From NCBI GenBank assembly GCA_036362985.1, contig JAYGXS010000003.1, positions 85,075,469 through 85,139,468 of the forward strand: DNA of 64,000 bases. The letters are read 5' to 3'. The notes under the pieces were generated by a model. The model was given only the letters and a program-made list of their open reading frames with translations, did no database searches and was not told where the DNA came from. Shown here piece after piece: positions 32,498 through 43,200 of the stretch. This DNA is from Ligula intestinalis (Eukaryota > Platyhelminthes > Cestoda > Diphyllobothriidea > Diphyllobothriidae). The translations under genes were made by a program, and so were the position numbers. Position 1 is the first letter of the stretch; every line of letters begins with the position of its first letter.

Positions 32498-33727
32498 CCG
32501 AGAGTATTGTCGGAGTATGGTTGAAACGACGGGACCGGTTCGGATTCTGTCGTAAAATGCTTCGCAAAGAAAGCATTGAATAATTCAGCCTTATCAGACT
32601 CATCTAGTACAAATGTTTTATTTTCATTTAACAATGGCGGTATTTCAATTCCTCGTTTTGCGGAGGAACTACGACGAAACAGTTGTGCAACCGATTTTGC
32701 AGAGTTTGGACACGCTCAGGGCGCAAGATTCCCTGTGCTGATCACGTGCAAGACGAATCTTTGACGCTAATTCGACGATCTCTGCGATCCTTAGATGCAC
32801 AGACAGCGAACTAGTAGATCTATCTTTCAGCTGCCTCCTCAATTTCTTTAGTCTGGGCAAAAGAAAATGAGGGACAGTCGATTCTCCTGCGTAGGGTTTC
32901 ACAATTTTAGTGGGCACAAATTCCAGAATTTTAGTAGAAACGACCGACATGAGTTCAGAAAGATATGCAGCGTCGTTAATAGAAGAGAGGCTCTGCCAAT
33001 CTAATGAGTCAAGGAAATTGTTCATTGAGCTAATATCTGCGAGGTCATACGCATGATAGGTACGACTAGCACTAGCCTTTTCCATAGAAGCAAGCGGCAG
33101 GCAACAGTGAATTAATGTGTGATCACTTTGGAAGATGTCCTGCTTAAAATTAACGAAGAGAGGGGCAGTACCATTAGTGAAAATCAGATCTAGGATATGA
33201 TTCTGTCTTGTTGGCGAACTAACCAGTTGAGACCAGTTAGAAAAATTAATGGTATGTAGGAAAGGCTGAAATCTAGGTGGACAATAGTTTGAAAGCCAGT
33301 CGATTTCAGGAAAATTAAAATCTCCAGGAATAATTTTAACTTCAAAATAGGATATTGAAATAAACTTGAATATTTCACACAAATTTGCATCTTCTTCAGA
33401 TGAAGAGTTAGGAGGATTGTATACACATCCGATAATCGCCTTTTGCCGGGGCGACAGGATAATAGAGACGAAACAGTAATTTCCAGAGAAGGACGGGCTA
33501 TTTAGATAAAACGGAAAGTGCCTAAATGACGTTCTAATATAGAGAAGACAACCACCACCACGCTTTTTAATGCGATCGTGACGATAGAAATCATAATCAT
33601 CTATGATAAGGGAGGAGTCAGAAATGATTGAATGGGTCCAAGATTCTGTTATGCATATAACATCAGGCATCATCTCGAAAGCGATAGCTTGAAGTTGAGC
33701 CATTTTATTTATAACGGATCTGGCATT
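32498..33727 (-). mobile_element. Family A retrotransposon, endonuclease and linker (part 1 of a split element)
   Basis: Minus-strand continuation of the element whose ORF1 lies at 34,704-36,300. It carries the endonuclease and linker and runs into the start of the RT (NAFFAKHFTTESEPVPSFQ near 32,570) at the gap. It is interrupted at its 5' side by a family B insertion. Confidence 0.87.
32669..33703 (-). CDS. Family A apurinic-type endonuclease plus linker
   Basis: 344 open codons. Endonuclease motifs in order: CITESWTHSII (Glu), GGGCLLYIR, GCVYNPPNSS, GDFNFPEIDW (Asp/Asn), LDLIFTNGTAPLF and QSDHTLIHCCLP (Asp-His). The first catalytic Asn (the SLNAR block) lies upstream of the family B insertion, so this ORF lacks its natural start. 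The C-terminal third is the linker (MSVVSTKILEFVPTKIVK, LRRQLKDRSTSSLSVHLRI). Reading frame quality is high, suggesting a young element before disruption. Confidence 0.82.
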   Translation of the reverse strand: MAQLQAIAFEMMPDVICITESWTHSIISDSSLIIDDYDFYRHDRIKKRGGGCLLYIRTSFRHFPFYLNSPSFSGNYCFVSIILSPRQKAIIGCVYNPPNSSSEEDANLCEIFKFISISYFEVKIIPGDFNFPEIDWLSNYCPPRFQPFLHTINFSNWSQLVSSPTRQNHILDLIFTNGTAPLFVNFKQDIFQSDHTLIHCCLPLASMEKASASRTYHAYDLADISSMNNFLDSLDWQSLSSINDAAYLSELMSVVSTKILEFVPTKIVKPYAGESTVPHFLLPRLKKLRRQLKDRSTSSLSVHLRIAEIVELASKIRLARDQHRESCALSVSKLCKIGCTTVSS

Positions 33728-34703
33728 AATAATAATAATAATTAGTTGTATATTTCAGGCCCAGTGGGCCTCATCAATAAACCAAAAATTCGATAACACG
33801 AAGAACTAGAAATAATTGGTTTCACAAAGTATCCGTAGTCTATAGCTATAAGACGAGTATAACTGTTTAGAAGCGAATTTGTTAGATTCAACAAAAATGA
33901 ATATAGCAGTGTTATGCGGAAGGTGAAATTCAAGGGCACACACAGATGAGCCACATCGTTATCTAGAATTCTGGCATATGTATTCTGGTACCCACTGCCT
34001 CTGTTAGTAAGGGGGAAGGGCTTGGAAGCAAACTCAGTCGAAGCTGAGTGTGGGGCAGAACAATAGGTATTAACGAAACATTACTGGTATAGACGGGTTC
34101 CCAGCACTACACTCGGGTTCCCAAACCGATGCGGCATAATGGAACATAGGGAACCCACCAGTTTATAATCGTGATGGGCACCGCTGTATGATATCCAAAA
34201 GTCCGTCAAATCTACAAGACCATTGTTGTGAATGTCTGATATGTGACCAAATATAAGGCCCTGATGATGGTTGATGACCAGCGAAACGAGAGCCATCAAG
34301 ACTGCGTCCTGATTCCGGGGTACATGAGTTAGAGGAAGGTAGTTTCAAGAAGGGATCCTAAATTCCTGATGGTCCTTTCTCCGAATTGTGGAGAAAGCTG
34401 CCCGGAAAAGATTAGGAAAACAAAAGGTTAATAGATTCAGTGTTAAGATAAATGTGCAGTTTTCGCTTGAATGCACATAGACTAGTCAATGTCCGAATAT
34501 CAATCGGCAAATTATTCCAAAGATAGCTATACCTAGAAGCAAAAAATAGAGATCGCTTAGAAGTGGAAGAAGGAGGAGGAGGTTTATCAACGTTGAATTT
34601 CTTAGGTTGTAAGGGCGAGTAACGGGAGTAAGGGCAGAAATCTTGGGGAGATTTGAACTATTATTAAGGCGAAACAGGAGACAAAACCCTGCTTCCAGTC
34701 TCC
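33728..34703 (-). mobile_element. Family B 3' fragment inserted into the family A element
   Basis: On the minus strand it begins in the RT C-terminal region (GAGACTGGAAGCAGGGTTTT) and ends in GAGGCCCACTGGGCCT plus an AAT-type tail at 33,728-33,745. The flanks, ACACACTAGATGTCA on one side and GCCAGATCCGTTATAAATAA on the other, are nearly adjacent in the uninterrupted family A copy at 59,420-59,480. It is therefore a 5'-truncated insertion between ORF1 and the endonuclease. Confidence 0.87.
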
Positions 34704-36300
34704 TATGACATCTAGTGTGTTTCGAGTGACAGGACTATGGCTATCGTTATTCATAAAAAAGAATTTGAGGGTGGGTAGACGAACTGTAGGCCGCTATTAT
34801 TTGTGGAATAAGTACTGACGGGTATGGAGCTGTTAGCATACGGGTAGCCGACAATCGATGGCTGATAAAGTCTGAGATATCTAGGGGCCTCGCTTTCTGG
34901 CAGGGAAATATGATGAGAAGGTAAACCAAAATAAGCTTCTGGGGCGTTTGGGAGTAATGGGGGGAGGTGAGAAGACATGTAGAAAATAGCTGGTTTGGGG
35001 GGTAGAGGATGGGTAAAGGAACTGATAGGGGAAAACGGTGACATATAATTAGTGTTAGGGCCGCTCGCGTAAGGACTAGTGGTCTTAATCAGTGAATGTC
35101 CTGTTCGGCAACTCCGATTAGATTTAAAACTATACCAGTTAGGGTTACTGCCGTGCAAATTAAACTTTTCTTGGTTCGGGCCCGGCGTGTTCAATAACGC
35201 ATTATACGGGGGAATAATGACTCCCACAGTCAAAAGAGGAGCTAGGTTTTGGTGGGGAAGTGCTCGGCCTAAACGATTTCGATGGTGTAAGCGACTTTTA
35301 AATGAACTTGTTGCCGCGTTAGAGGCGGCGGAATTTATCGATCGTTGGACAGAGAATGTATTTAGACTAGTATTAATCGTAGTAGATGACGGAGCGGCGG
35401 GCCTTAACGGTCCCGATATCAAGAGGGATGGGCTAACTGGTGCACTGATGTTTATGGACCTATGACTAGATATTCGGGAGGTAGGGATAGCAGGTGTACT
35501 GACGGTTATGGGACTATGAATAGACACCTGGGAGGCAGGGATAACGGGTGCACTGACGTTAGTGGGTGTATGGCCAGGTATGCGGGGGAAGGATTAGCGA
35601 GTGCATTTACCCTATTGGGACTACGAACAGATTCAGGAAATGTAGGCTGAAAAGTCATTGGCCTATTGGACTGGAGAGCCGTATTTCTTCGCTCCATTGG
35701 TGTACGATCTCGACAGAGGAAACTTTTAGTCATTTCTAAATATCGGGAAATGCGACCTCGTTGAGCAAAGATTGAGTCCACCTCGATCGGTGAAAACAAT
35801 TTAACTAGGATGGGCGGGTTTTTGCTACGTGATTGGAGGCGTTTGGCTTCTGCAATTTTGTAGTTGAAACCACCCGAACATAGAAAATCTTTTGCAATAT
35901 CCAAAGGGCGACTTAATATGGAGGCATTTTTTAGTATAAAGTTAAAGCTTCGCTTTTGTCTATCAAAAGCTTCCGTGGTTATAAGATGGACGAGGGAGTC
36001 TCACTTTTTACAATCTTGCGACGGCACGTCTGATAACTTGCCATCAAACAGATTGCCTAGTATTGACAAAACAGAACCAAACTTCATCATGAAGTGATTA
36101 CAGTTCTGTAATGCAGATAAATCAATTTGCTTAGCCTTGACAATGGGCTGCATGTTGATACCAAGGCATTGACTAATAGGCGTGGTCAGGCACCACTTGG
36201 GTCTGGGATCAGATATCTTACGATTAGCTATAATTGTCGCTCTCATAATTTTGATAAAAATCTGCTTTAAATGTAGGATGATTTATAAAAATTCAGCCTC
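34704..36300 (-). mobile_element. Family A retrotransposon, ORF1 region (part 2 of a split element)
   Basis: Upstream half of the same minus-strand element. It holds ORF1 in three overlapping frames and the ORF1-endonuclease junction. The 5' end is not sharply visible; sequence upstream of ~36,250 is AT-rich without repeats. Confidence 0.8.
34751..36246 (-). pseudogene. Family A ORF1, nucleic-acid-binding and proline/serine-rich
   Basis: Reading from 36,246: an N-terminal region ending GKLSDVPSQDCKK, a shift, then LDIAKDFLCSGGFNYKIAEA, LVKLFSPIEVDSIFAQRG, KSFLCRDRTPMERR (35,904-35,690), a second shift near 35,590, then a long Ser/Pro/Asn/Tyr-rich tail to 34,751. The RDRTPMERR box with preceding beta-like strands is typical of RRM-like ORF1 proteins in CR1/Jockey-type elements. 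It corresponds to CRDKTPMERR in family B. Its role by family is to bind element RNA. The two shifts make this copy non-functional, unless one is a sequence error. Confidence 0.65.
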
Positions 36301-36819
36301 TTAAAATTGCTCAACAAACTGTATTAGTTATTACGTTCAGAAAAAAAAACAGTTGATATGATTTTCAGATTATGACTTACGACAAATAATCAGAGCGAAC
36401 TTAACAAATACTGTAGCTATTTTTTAATAATAAATTAAAATTTATTTGAAAAAGTGTATTCAATATTGGGAAACGACTCAGCCTTTGAAGGTCTCAAGAA
36501 TATTCTGATCTTGACGATTTCTTTTACTAGACCGCGAATTTGCTGGTATGAAGAGGTTGTGTTCGGGTAAAATAGGTTGCGTCTCGGTAGAATTGGTTGG
36601 AAAACAAAATCTTCTTAAATTCCGACTTCAAAAGATCGTTCACGCAAGAGAAATAATTCCAGCAGTGTAGAAAAAAATTGTTTGCGAACAGTTGCAGCCA
36701 CAAAATCCTAGATCGTAATTGATGGGGGATATCGATGTAGAATTTTTGTAGGAGGAGCGAGGGGAAATATTGACTGTGATCTTGTAGGTTCGACCTTGTG
36801 CTTTTTTGGGTCGACCTTG
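36301..36819. other. No recognisable feature
   Basis: AT-rich spacer between the family A element and segment copy B. Near 36,740-36,830 a short repeat of GGTTCGACCTTGTG / GGGTCGACCTTGTG is visible. No gene called. Confidence 0.45.
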
Positions 36820-37102
36820 TGACTGCATAGAGCTGTGTATGCCGGCGCTAGATAGACATATCGATTGACAGAAGTTCCATCAGTGGTCTGGACGACTTGT
36901 TTAACGAGGGTGATTATATCCGTGGCTACAAAGTTAAACTATTGACCCCCTTTCAAAGGTACTGACAAACCTTTGTGGCTCATACGCCCTTGCATATTTG
37001 TGAGCTCCCGCGTGACCCAATCAGATTAGCACTTGCAGTACGGCTTGCGCTGCTGCATATGAACACGGACCTGAAGCATCAAAATTACAATCGGAGAGGT
37101 AG

Positions 37103-37294
37103 ATGGATAAAAGAGAAGATGGAAGAGGGGGCGGGAGAGAAGACCCCCGTTATGCCCGGATGCAGAGGCTGCTACTTCTCTCGCCGGTAGTTCCGTATAA
37201 AGTCATCGTGGCGAGCATGCTTCGTCCAGAGGAAGAAAAACTGCACCAGCTCAGCCACCGTCTTATGCTGCAGCTGAAGGATGTACTCAGTCAT
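37103..37294 (+). CDS. Copy 2 exon 1, 192 nt, ends phase 0
   Basis: Start ATG at 37,103, donor CAT|GTAAGT. It encodes MDKREDGRGGGREDPRYARM, then LRPEEEKLHQLSHRLMLQLK. The start is chosen because it is conserved with copy A and the frame fits exon 2. An overlapping upstream ORF (from 36,975) in another frame is not conserved. Confidence 0.72.
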
Positions 37295-40200
37295 GTAAGT
37301 TAGTAGTGGCATGCATGCCGTCGTTATGCAGGTTCAACTCACGAACCTCCTTAGAATGTCCGTTATGTTGCTTGTCGATTGCTAAACTTTTTAACGCGTT
37401 GCTTGTTTTCGCTGTCGTTATCTATAATATTTATCACATTTTTTATGTATTATTTCTCATTTTTAATTATTTGTTTTCATTGATAAATGGAGAGGCCTTG
37501 AGTTTGAATGTTGGGTTTAGCGGTTGGTTTGAATGATTGTTTTAGAACACCAAGGTCGTCACTTTTGGCGCGGACCCAGGATGGAGATGCGGTGATCGAG
37601 CGTCAGTGAAGAAATCGGTGCCCTTTCTCCTCACAGCCGCTGACCCCATTCTCGACGCCGTCGTCGTCAATCGTATCGCAGTTCCACACACAATGTCAGC
37701 ACTCCCGTCTCGCCCCTGCAGTCGCCCACAGCACTGTATTCCCCACCGGTAACTGATCATACATAAGAGAATACATTCCACTCCAGATGGAACTTGTATC
37801 TGTGTAACGCCGTTCCCTATCCCCATATTATTTTCTTACTCTGTACGTATTCTGTATTACTAGTAGATCCCTCTCCCTATATTCGCGTTTCCTTCTACTC
37901 CGGCCTTGATACTTGTGTGCTTGGGTGATGCTTATCAATCCAGCTCCGAGTTTCCGTTGCAGAGCCATCTTCAGGTTTCTTATCCTTTAGGTGTGTGCCA
38001 ACATTGACATCCCTGGCCCGCTACATGACAGCGTGAGGACATCGGAATTTACTGCAACGCATCTTTACTCATGCAAGGGCCTAATAGAACTTTGCTTCTA
38101 GTTGGAATAAAACAGGTGCGATCTGTAGAGTTTAGTTTTAGTCTAAATACCTATCCGTTTTTCCCAATTTACCAAATAATGTTACCACACGCTATGTAGA
38201 TAGCGCTAGTGGTCAATTCTTTAAATAAAGCCATCCCTTTGATGCAGAGGTAGCCAATGTCATGTTTTAGTTGCCGTTCTTGAGCCTTCTTTAAAGTGGT
38301 TTTGAAGGCTTTTTCCGGTCGTTGCCGAGAAGTACTTCGGCCGGCATTCCACCAGTAGAACTCTTCTCCTCAAAGATCAGATAAATGTACATCGGAAGCA
38401 AGTCTTGCGTAAGACCACTTCGTACACTGCTGTAGATTTGGGCTCGTTTTTCTGGTTGCCTTCTATGGGAGGTAATATAATGTATCATTTCTTCGCTAAG
38501 GAATACACGATCAATAGAAGTTGTCGTCCTATCGTCACCGAATACAGGCAAATGGGATATATGCAGAATAGATATACATTTAAGGAAGTCTTTTATCGTA
38601 CACCGACTGTATATCAAGTCAGCCAGGTCTGCGCATTGTTTGTCAAATTACAAAACTATACGAATTCGCAAATGGTGGGCTTGTATGCGCGACCACTTGT
38701 TCTCCAGTACTGCTCAAGCGCTTAGTGGCCTGATAAAATCCTGTGATCTACATTTCGGCATTTTTGTAATAATTTGCAGAATCGAGCGTGTTTGACGCCT
38801 ACCGCTTCCTCCCTAATAGATGCGCTATTGGCTGTGCCGTCTCCTTCCACGTCATTATCATAGTGTTCTTGAAGGCGAATGGCTTTCGGAGGAAAAATGC
38901 CTATAGAATTTATTAAAAATGTATGCTGGCAAATTTATGATACCATTGTGCTGGCAAATTTACGAAAGCTTTATAGCCGTATGTTCGTGGTTTATGGACC
39001 TCACGTTTATTCTCATCCAAGATGGACTTTTGCCATTCTCATTGCACGAACTCCAAATTTTAAGATTATGGTGGCCTGGACTCAATTTCGCCTGGGACCT
39101 TTTCTACGAATTTGTTATTTTGAGTTGACCCAATCATTGAAGACCTCGAGTCGTTCGGCAGGATTTAAACGCGCATAGTAGAGGCCTTTACCGCAAGCCA
39201 ACGCTCTAACTGCTGTGTTTGAATATATTATTGTCCAATTTCATCAGCACTAGGATACATCCGTATACTCAGTGTATAGCAAACTGAACTGATCATAGTG
39301 TCATAGTGTCATTCTTCACTATATGGTCGGATTTGGATGTATTCAAGCCCCTTACAATGCAACTGTCCCCATAGTAATATACTGGCATGTGCACGCCCGC
39401 ATGTACGATGACGACGTAAAGTGTTTCGGCACTTGCTGGCATAATGGGCTATATAGTGGTTGAAATAGCAGTAGTGTGTAAGCGAAGAGCCTGTATGAAA
39501 CCTTCGGTATCCGCGTCTGACAGTAGCCGCCATCATCATTTTCAGTAGCGTAGGGCGGCGCGCTTGGTTTCTTTGATCACCATAAATTAACCTCTAGTAG
39601 GTAGAACTGATGTAATGACAAGTGTTATACAGTAGTCGCCGGTTATTAAGCCCACCTCGATCCCAGACCAAATTGGGCTTAATGAGCTGCGGCGCACTAA
39701 CTGGAGTGTCTTAGTTCTTGACTAGAAAAAACAGGTTAGGCACTAGGCATTACATACGTACTGTATTATTTGTAGAGCTTGGTTATGTTCAAGAAAAGAA
39801 TGCTGGTTGCCTGTATTTTACGTAATACAGTAGCCGCCGGTTATTAAGCCCACGGTTAATAGGCCCAAATCAGCTTAAGACGGAATTGTACACAGCAAAA
39901 TCCGCCGGCTAATAAGCCCTGTCGCTGGCTACAAAGCCCAGTTTGCCAACAGGATAGTTTTCTTATGTGGGTACACATCGATATAGATGTTAAGGTCACT
40001 GATGAAACAAGCGAGGAAGATTTTGAGCAGAACTTTGTCAATGAAATCGTTCAGAAGGAAGAAGTGAAGAATGGAGGAGAACCAAATGATGAAGTTGTTG
40101 ATGATGATAAGGAGGAGGAGGACATAGAGCCAGTTCCCACTGCCGCACAGATAATAGCTGCACTCTATACTCTGCAGCGCGTTCTGCAGGCATCAGGTTT

Positions 40201-43200
40201 CACAATATTCGACGATTTCTGCTGCGACCGAAGTTTCCTCCAAAACAACTGACAATAGACCGCTTTTTTAAACGTGTCGCAAATAATTTTGGTTTTGTTA
40301 TTGCATAAAATACAGACAAACAGCATTTTTTTCTTGTACATAACCAAGCTGTACACATAAAACAGTACGTATGTAATGTATAGTGCCTATCCTGCATTTG
40401 CTAATCAAGAACTAGGAATCTCCGGTTAGTGCGCCCGCCGCTTATTAAGCCCAATTTGGTCTGGGCCCAAGGTGGGCTTAATAACCGGCGACTACTGTAA
40501 CAAGTACTCTCTTGATGTCCTTCTCCAGGCACCAGAAATCGTCGAATGTTGTGAAATCTGATGCCTGTAGACCGCGTTGCGGAGTGTAATGTGCAGCTAT
40601 CATCATCTGTGCAGCAGTGAGAACTGGCTCTTCGTCCTCCTTCTCACATCCCGCATCTTGTTTTGCGCAAGACTGGCCAACATTACATTACTAATTGCGC
40701 ACGCAGAGAGATGAGAATCTAATTCTATCCTGTCGGCAAACTGGGCTTTGTAGCCGGATTTTGCTACGTAAAAATCGGTCCCAAGCTGATTTGGGCTTTG
40801 TACGCGACTGGGCCCATTAACCGTGGGCCTAATAACCGGTGACTACTGTAGTACACTAATACTGTAAATCCTTAGCAGGACACAGCACGTGATTCGGTGA
40901 ATACCACAGTCCTAACTTGAAATCGAAATCCATAACGCTAATAGTAAATCCAAGCAACCTTAGTGAAAATCCGGCGTTGAACAGCTGGCTGATTGGGCCT
41001 TTTTCCACTGGACCTATATGCCAAAAATTTGGGGGCAACCGTTTATGGCAACATGACACGGAAATGTTACTGAGAATTTTGGGGTTCTGATTCACACTTC
41101 TTTAGTTGGAACAGTTTATGTATGGGTCAGGAGTAGTTCGATTTTGTTATTGATTTTCAACCTGGCATCTGGTTGTGATTAAAGAAAAATCCAATTTTAC
41201 TGGCAATGATCAGAATTTAGATTTCCAGCTGCTTTTTGATGCAACTTGAGAAAACTGGTGTGTTGCAGTCAACTCTTCCGCACATCATCTAAATAATTCA
41301 TGCAGACTTCAACCCGTATAAGAAAACAGTTCTTTCATTTTCGACGGTGTTTGCATAATCCATCGATGCAAAAATTCAGGTCTCCATAAAAAAGGATTCA
41401 TCCGCTTTTGAATATAACTCTCTTGTAACATTGTGACTTAAAATCCATCGGGTCTGAATTTTCATTAGGGAGGATCTTGTGCATATCTTTTGTAAGTTTA
41501 GTTGTTACATCTTTCCCGCTTTATAAGAACAAGTAAACACTGAAAAACACTGGTTGTTGCGTCCTCATAAGGTAATGCCAACAGTCCGTATGTTTTGTTT
41601 ATTATTATTATAATTAGTAGTAGTAGTACTATCGCCTTCATCCTCGACGGCCTTTGCATAATCTAGTGATTCAAAAATGCAGGTTTCCATAAAACAGGAT
41701 TCATCAGCTTTTGAATATAATTCTCTTGTAACATTGTGACTTAAAATCCATCGGGTCTGAATTTACATTAGGGCGGATCTTGTGCATATCTTTTGTAAGT
41801 TTAGTTTTCATCCGTTTGCCGCTTTGCAGAAAGAAGTAAACGCTGAAGAAAAATGGGTGTTGCGTCCTCATAAGGTAATGCCAACAGCCTGTCTGATTTG
41901 TTTTTTATCATTATTATTATTAGTAGCAGTAATACTATCACCTTCAAAAGGTTTACATTTTTACAGGAAAAGGAAGTTTCAAACCCACAGACCGTGCTTG
42001 AGCGTCACAAGGTAATTCTTACAGTCCGCTGTAGGTCTGTGCTGCATTTAGGCTTCTGAATCAGTATCGCGAACTACATCCGATTGCTTTTAATCACAGC
42101 ATCGACGTCGGCGACTGTATGCCGAGCAAGACTCAAGTGAATCCAGTGACAGTGATTGTGTAAGCAGCGGGGATGAGTGGAAGCCTTCACCGGCGTCATC
42201 ACCTTCAGCTGAAGTGAACCATGGAACGCTAACACACACAATTCCCTCAATTGTTCCAACGGGAGATTTGAACGTGGCTACATGCTTATCTTTCCCCACA
42301 AAAACTTCTGATCCAACGAGTCCTTTGGAGGCAAGCACGTCGGGTACGTCCTTGTTTTATAACTTGTTATCCTCACCAGAGAGCCTGCTTTATTCCACAG
42401 TTGGCTTTTGCGTTGTGTAACCGCACTGGAAAGTCCCTGTTGAATAACTGCGGGGAATACCATTGCACTCTGCCAAATTGAATTTCCGGAGAGACAACTG
42501 TCCACTAGGATATTCCTCCTTAAAAGAATCGAGTCTTTGTAGAGAGAATTCTTTAGTTTGGTCAACTGAATTATTCAAATCTGCCAAACCGTCCTATTCA
42601 TTCTTCAGTTCTTCACGGTTCCCAAATTAAGCTTTTTTCTATCATTCTTACACATAACTTTGAATTGTGGACGTGCTTTTCGTGCCGTCATTTGTAATCT
42701 ATGGGTTCACTGAGGGTGATCAGGCTACACTTTTAAGATTACCTAGAACGCGCGTGAGTACCGTTTTCTCAGTTTCGCACAGCTGTTTTCCTAATTTGTG
42801 TGTACTTATATTGAAGACCAGTGCTGTCAGTGTGGTCAGTGATTTCGCATCCTCTTTTTCACTTGGCCGTTTTTGATGGTTCCCGAATCTATTATGTGCA
42901 TTGCCGAACGTTCTGCTCGCCTAGAGCAAAAATTTGATGCGTAAAAGTACTCTTCTGGTAACTCTGAAATTCTTTTTATCGTTTTCTGCGAGCAAGAAAA
43001 GCAGTCCATTCTTTTGTGAATTCATGTTTTGTTTTATAGCCGTGCGTGAATATACCTGTGAGTTCTGTGGCAAGGCCTTTGCGAGGATCTGGAATCTGAA
43101 CCAGCATGTCAACGGCGTCCACAAAAGTACGTGCCCCTTTTCCAGTCGCTGGATCACTGATTCTCACGGCATCAGTTAATGTGTTGACTGCCTGCACTTC

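Larger units (their letters stand above)
36820..40830 (+). repeat. Segmental duplication copy B (about 4.0 kb)
   Basis: Same order and orientation as 28,276-32,397, differing by scattered substitutions and a few indels. It continues beyond the duplicated block into the complete zinc-finger gene, so the duplicated unit was probably the whole locus and copy A is truncated by the gap. Confidence 0.9.
41341..41930 (+). repeat. Tandem duplication of ~300 bp containing the first 45-nt exon
   Basis: About 41,341-41,640 and 41,645-41,930 are clearly related (shared TTGTAACATTGTGACTTAAA and GGATCTTGTGCATATCTTTT). Each half holds one version of the 45-nt exon; only the second has a good acceptor. Confidence 0.85.

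Noticed and set aside
35079..35465. Plus-strand 128-codon ORF
   Set aside because: It lies antisense to the family A ORF1 tail and has no motif; a shadow frame.
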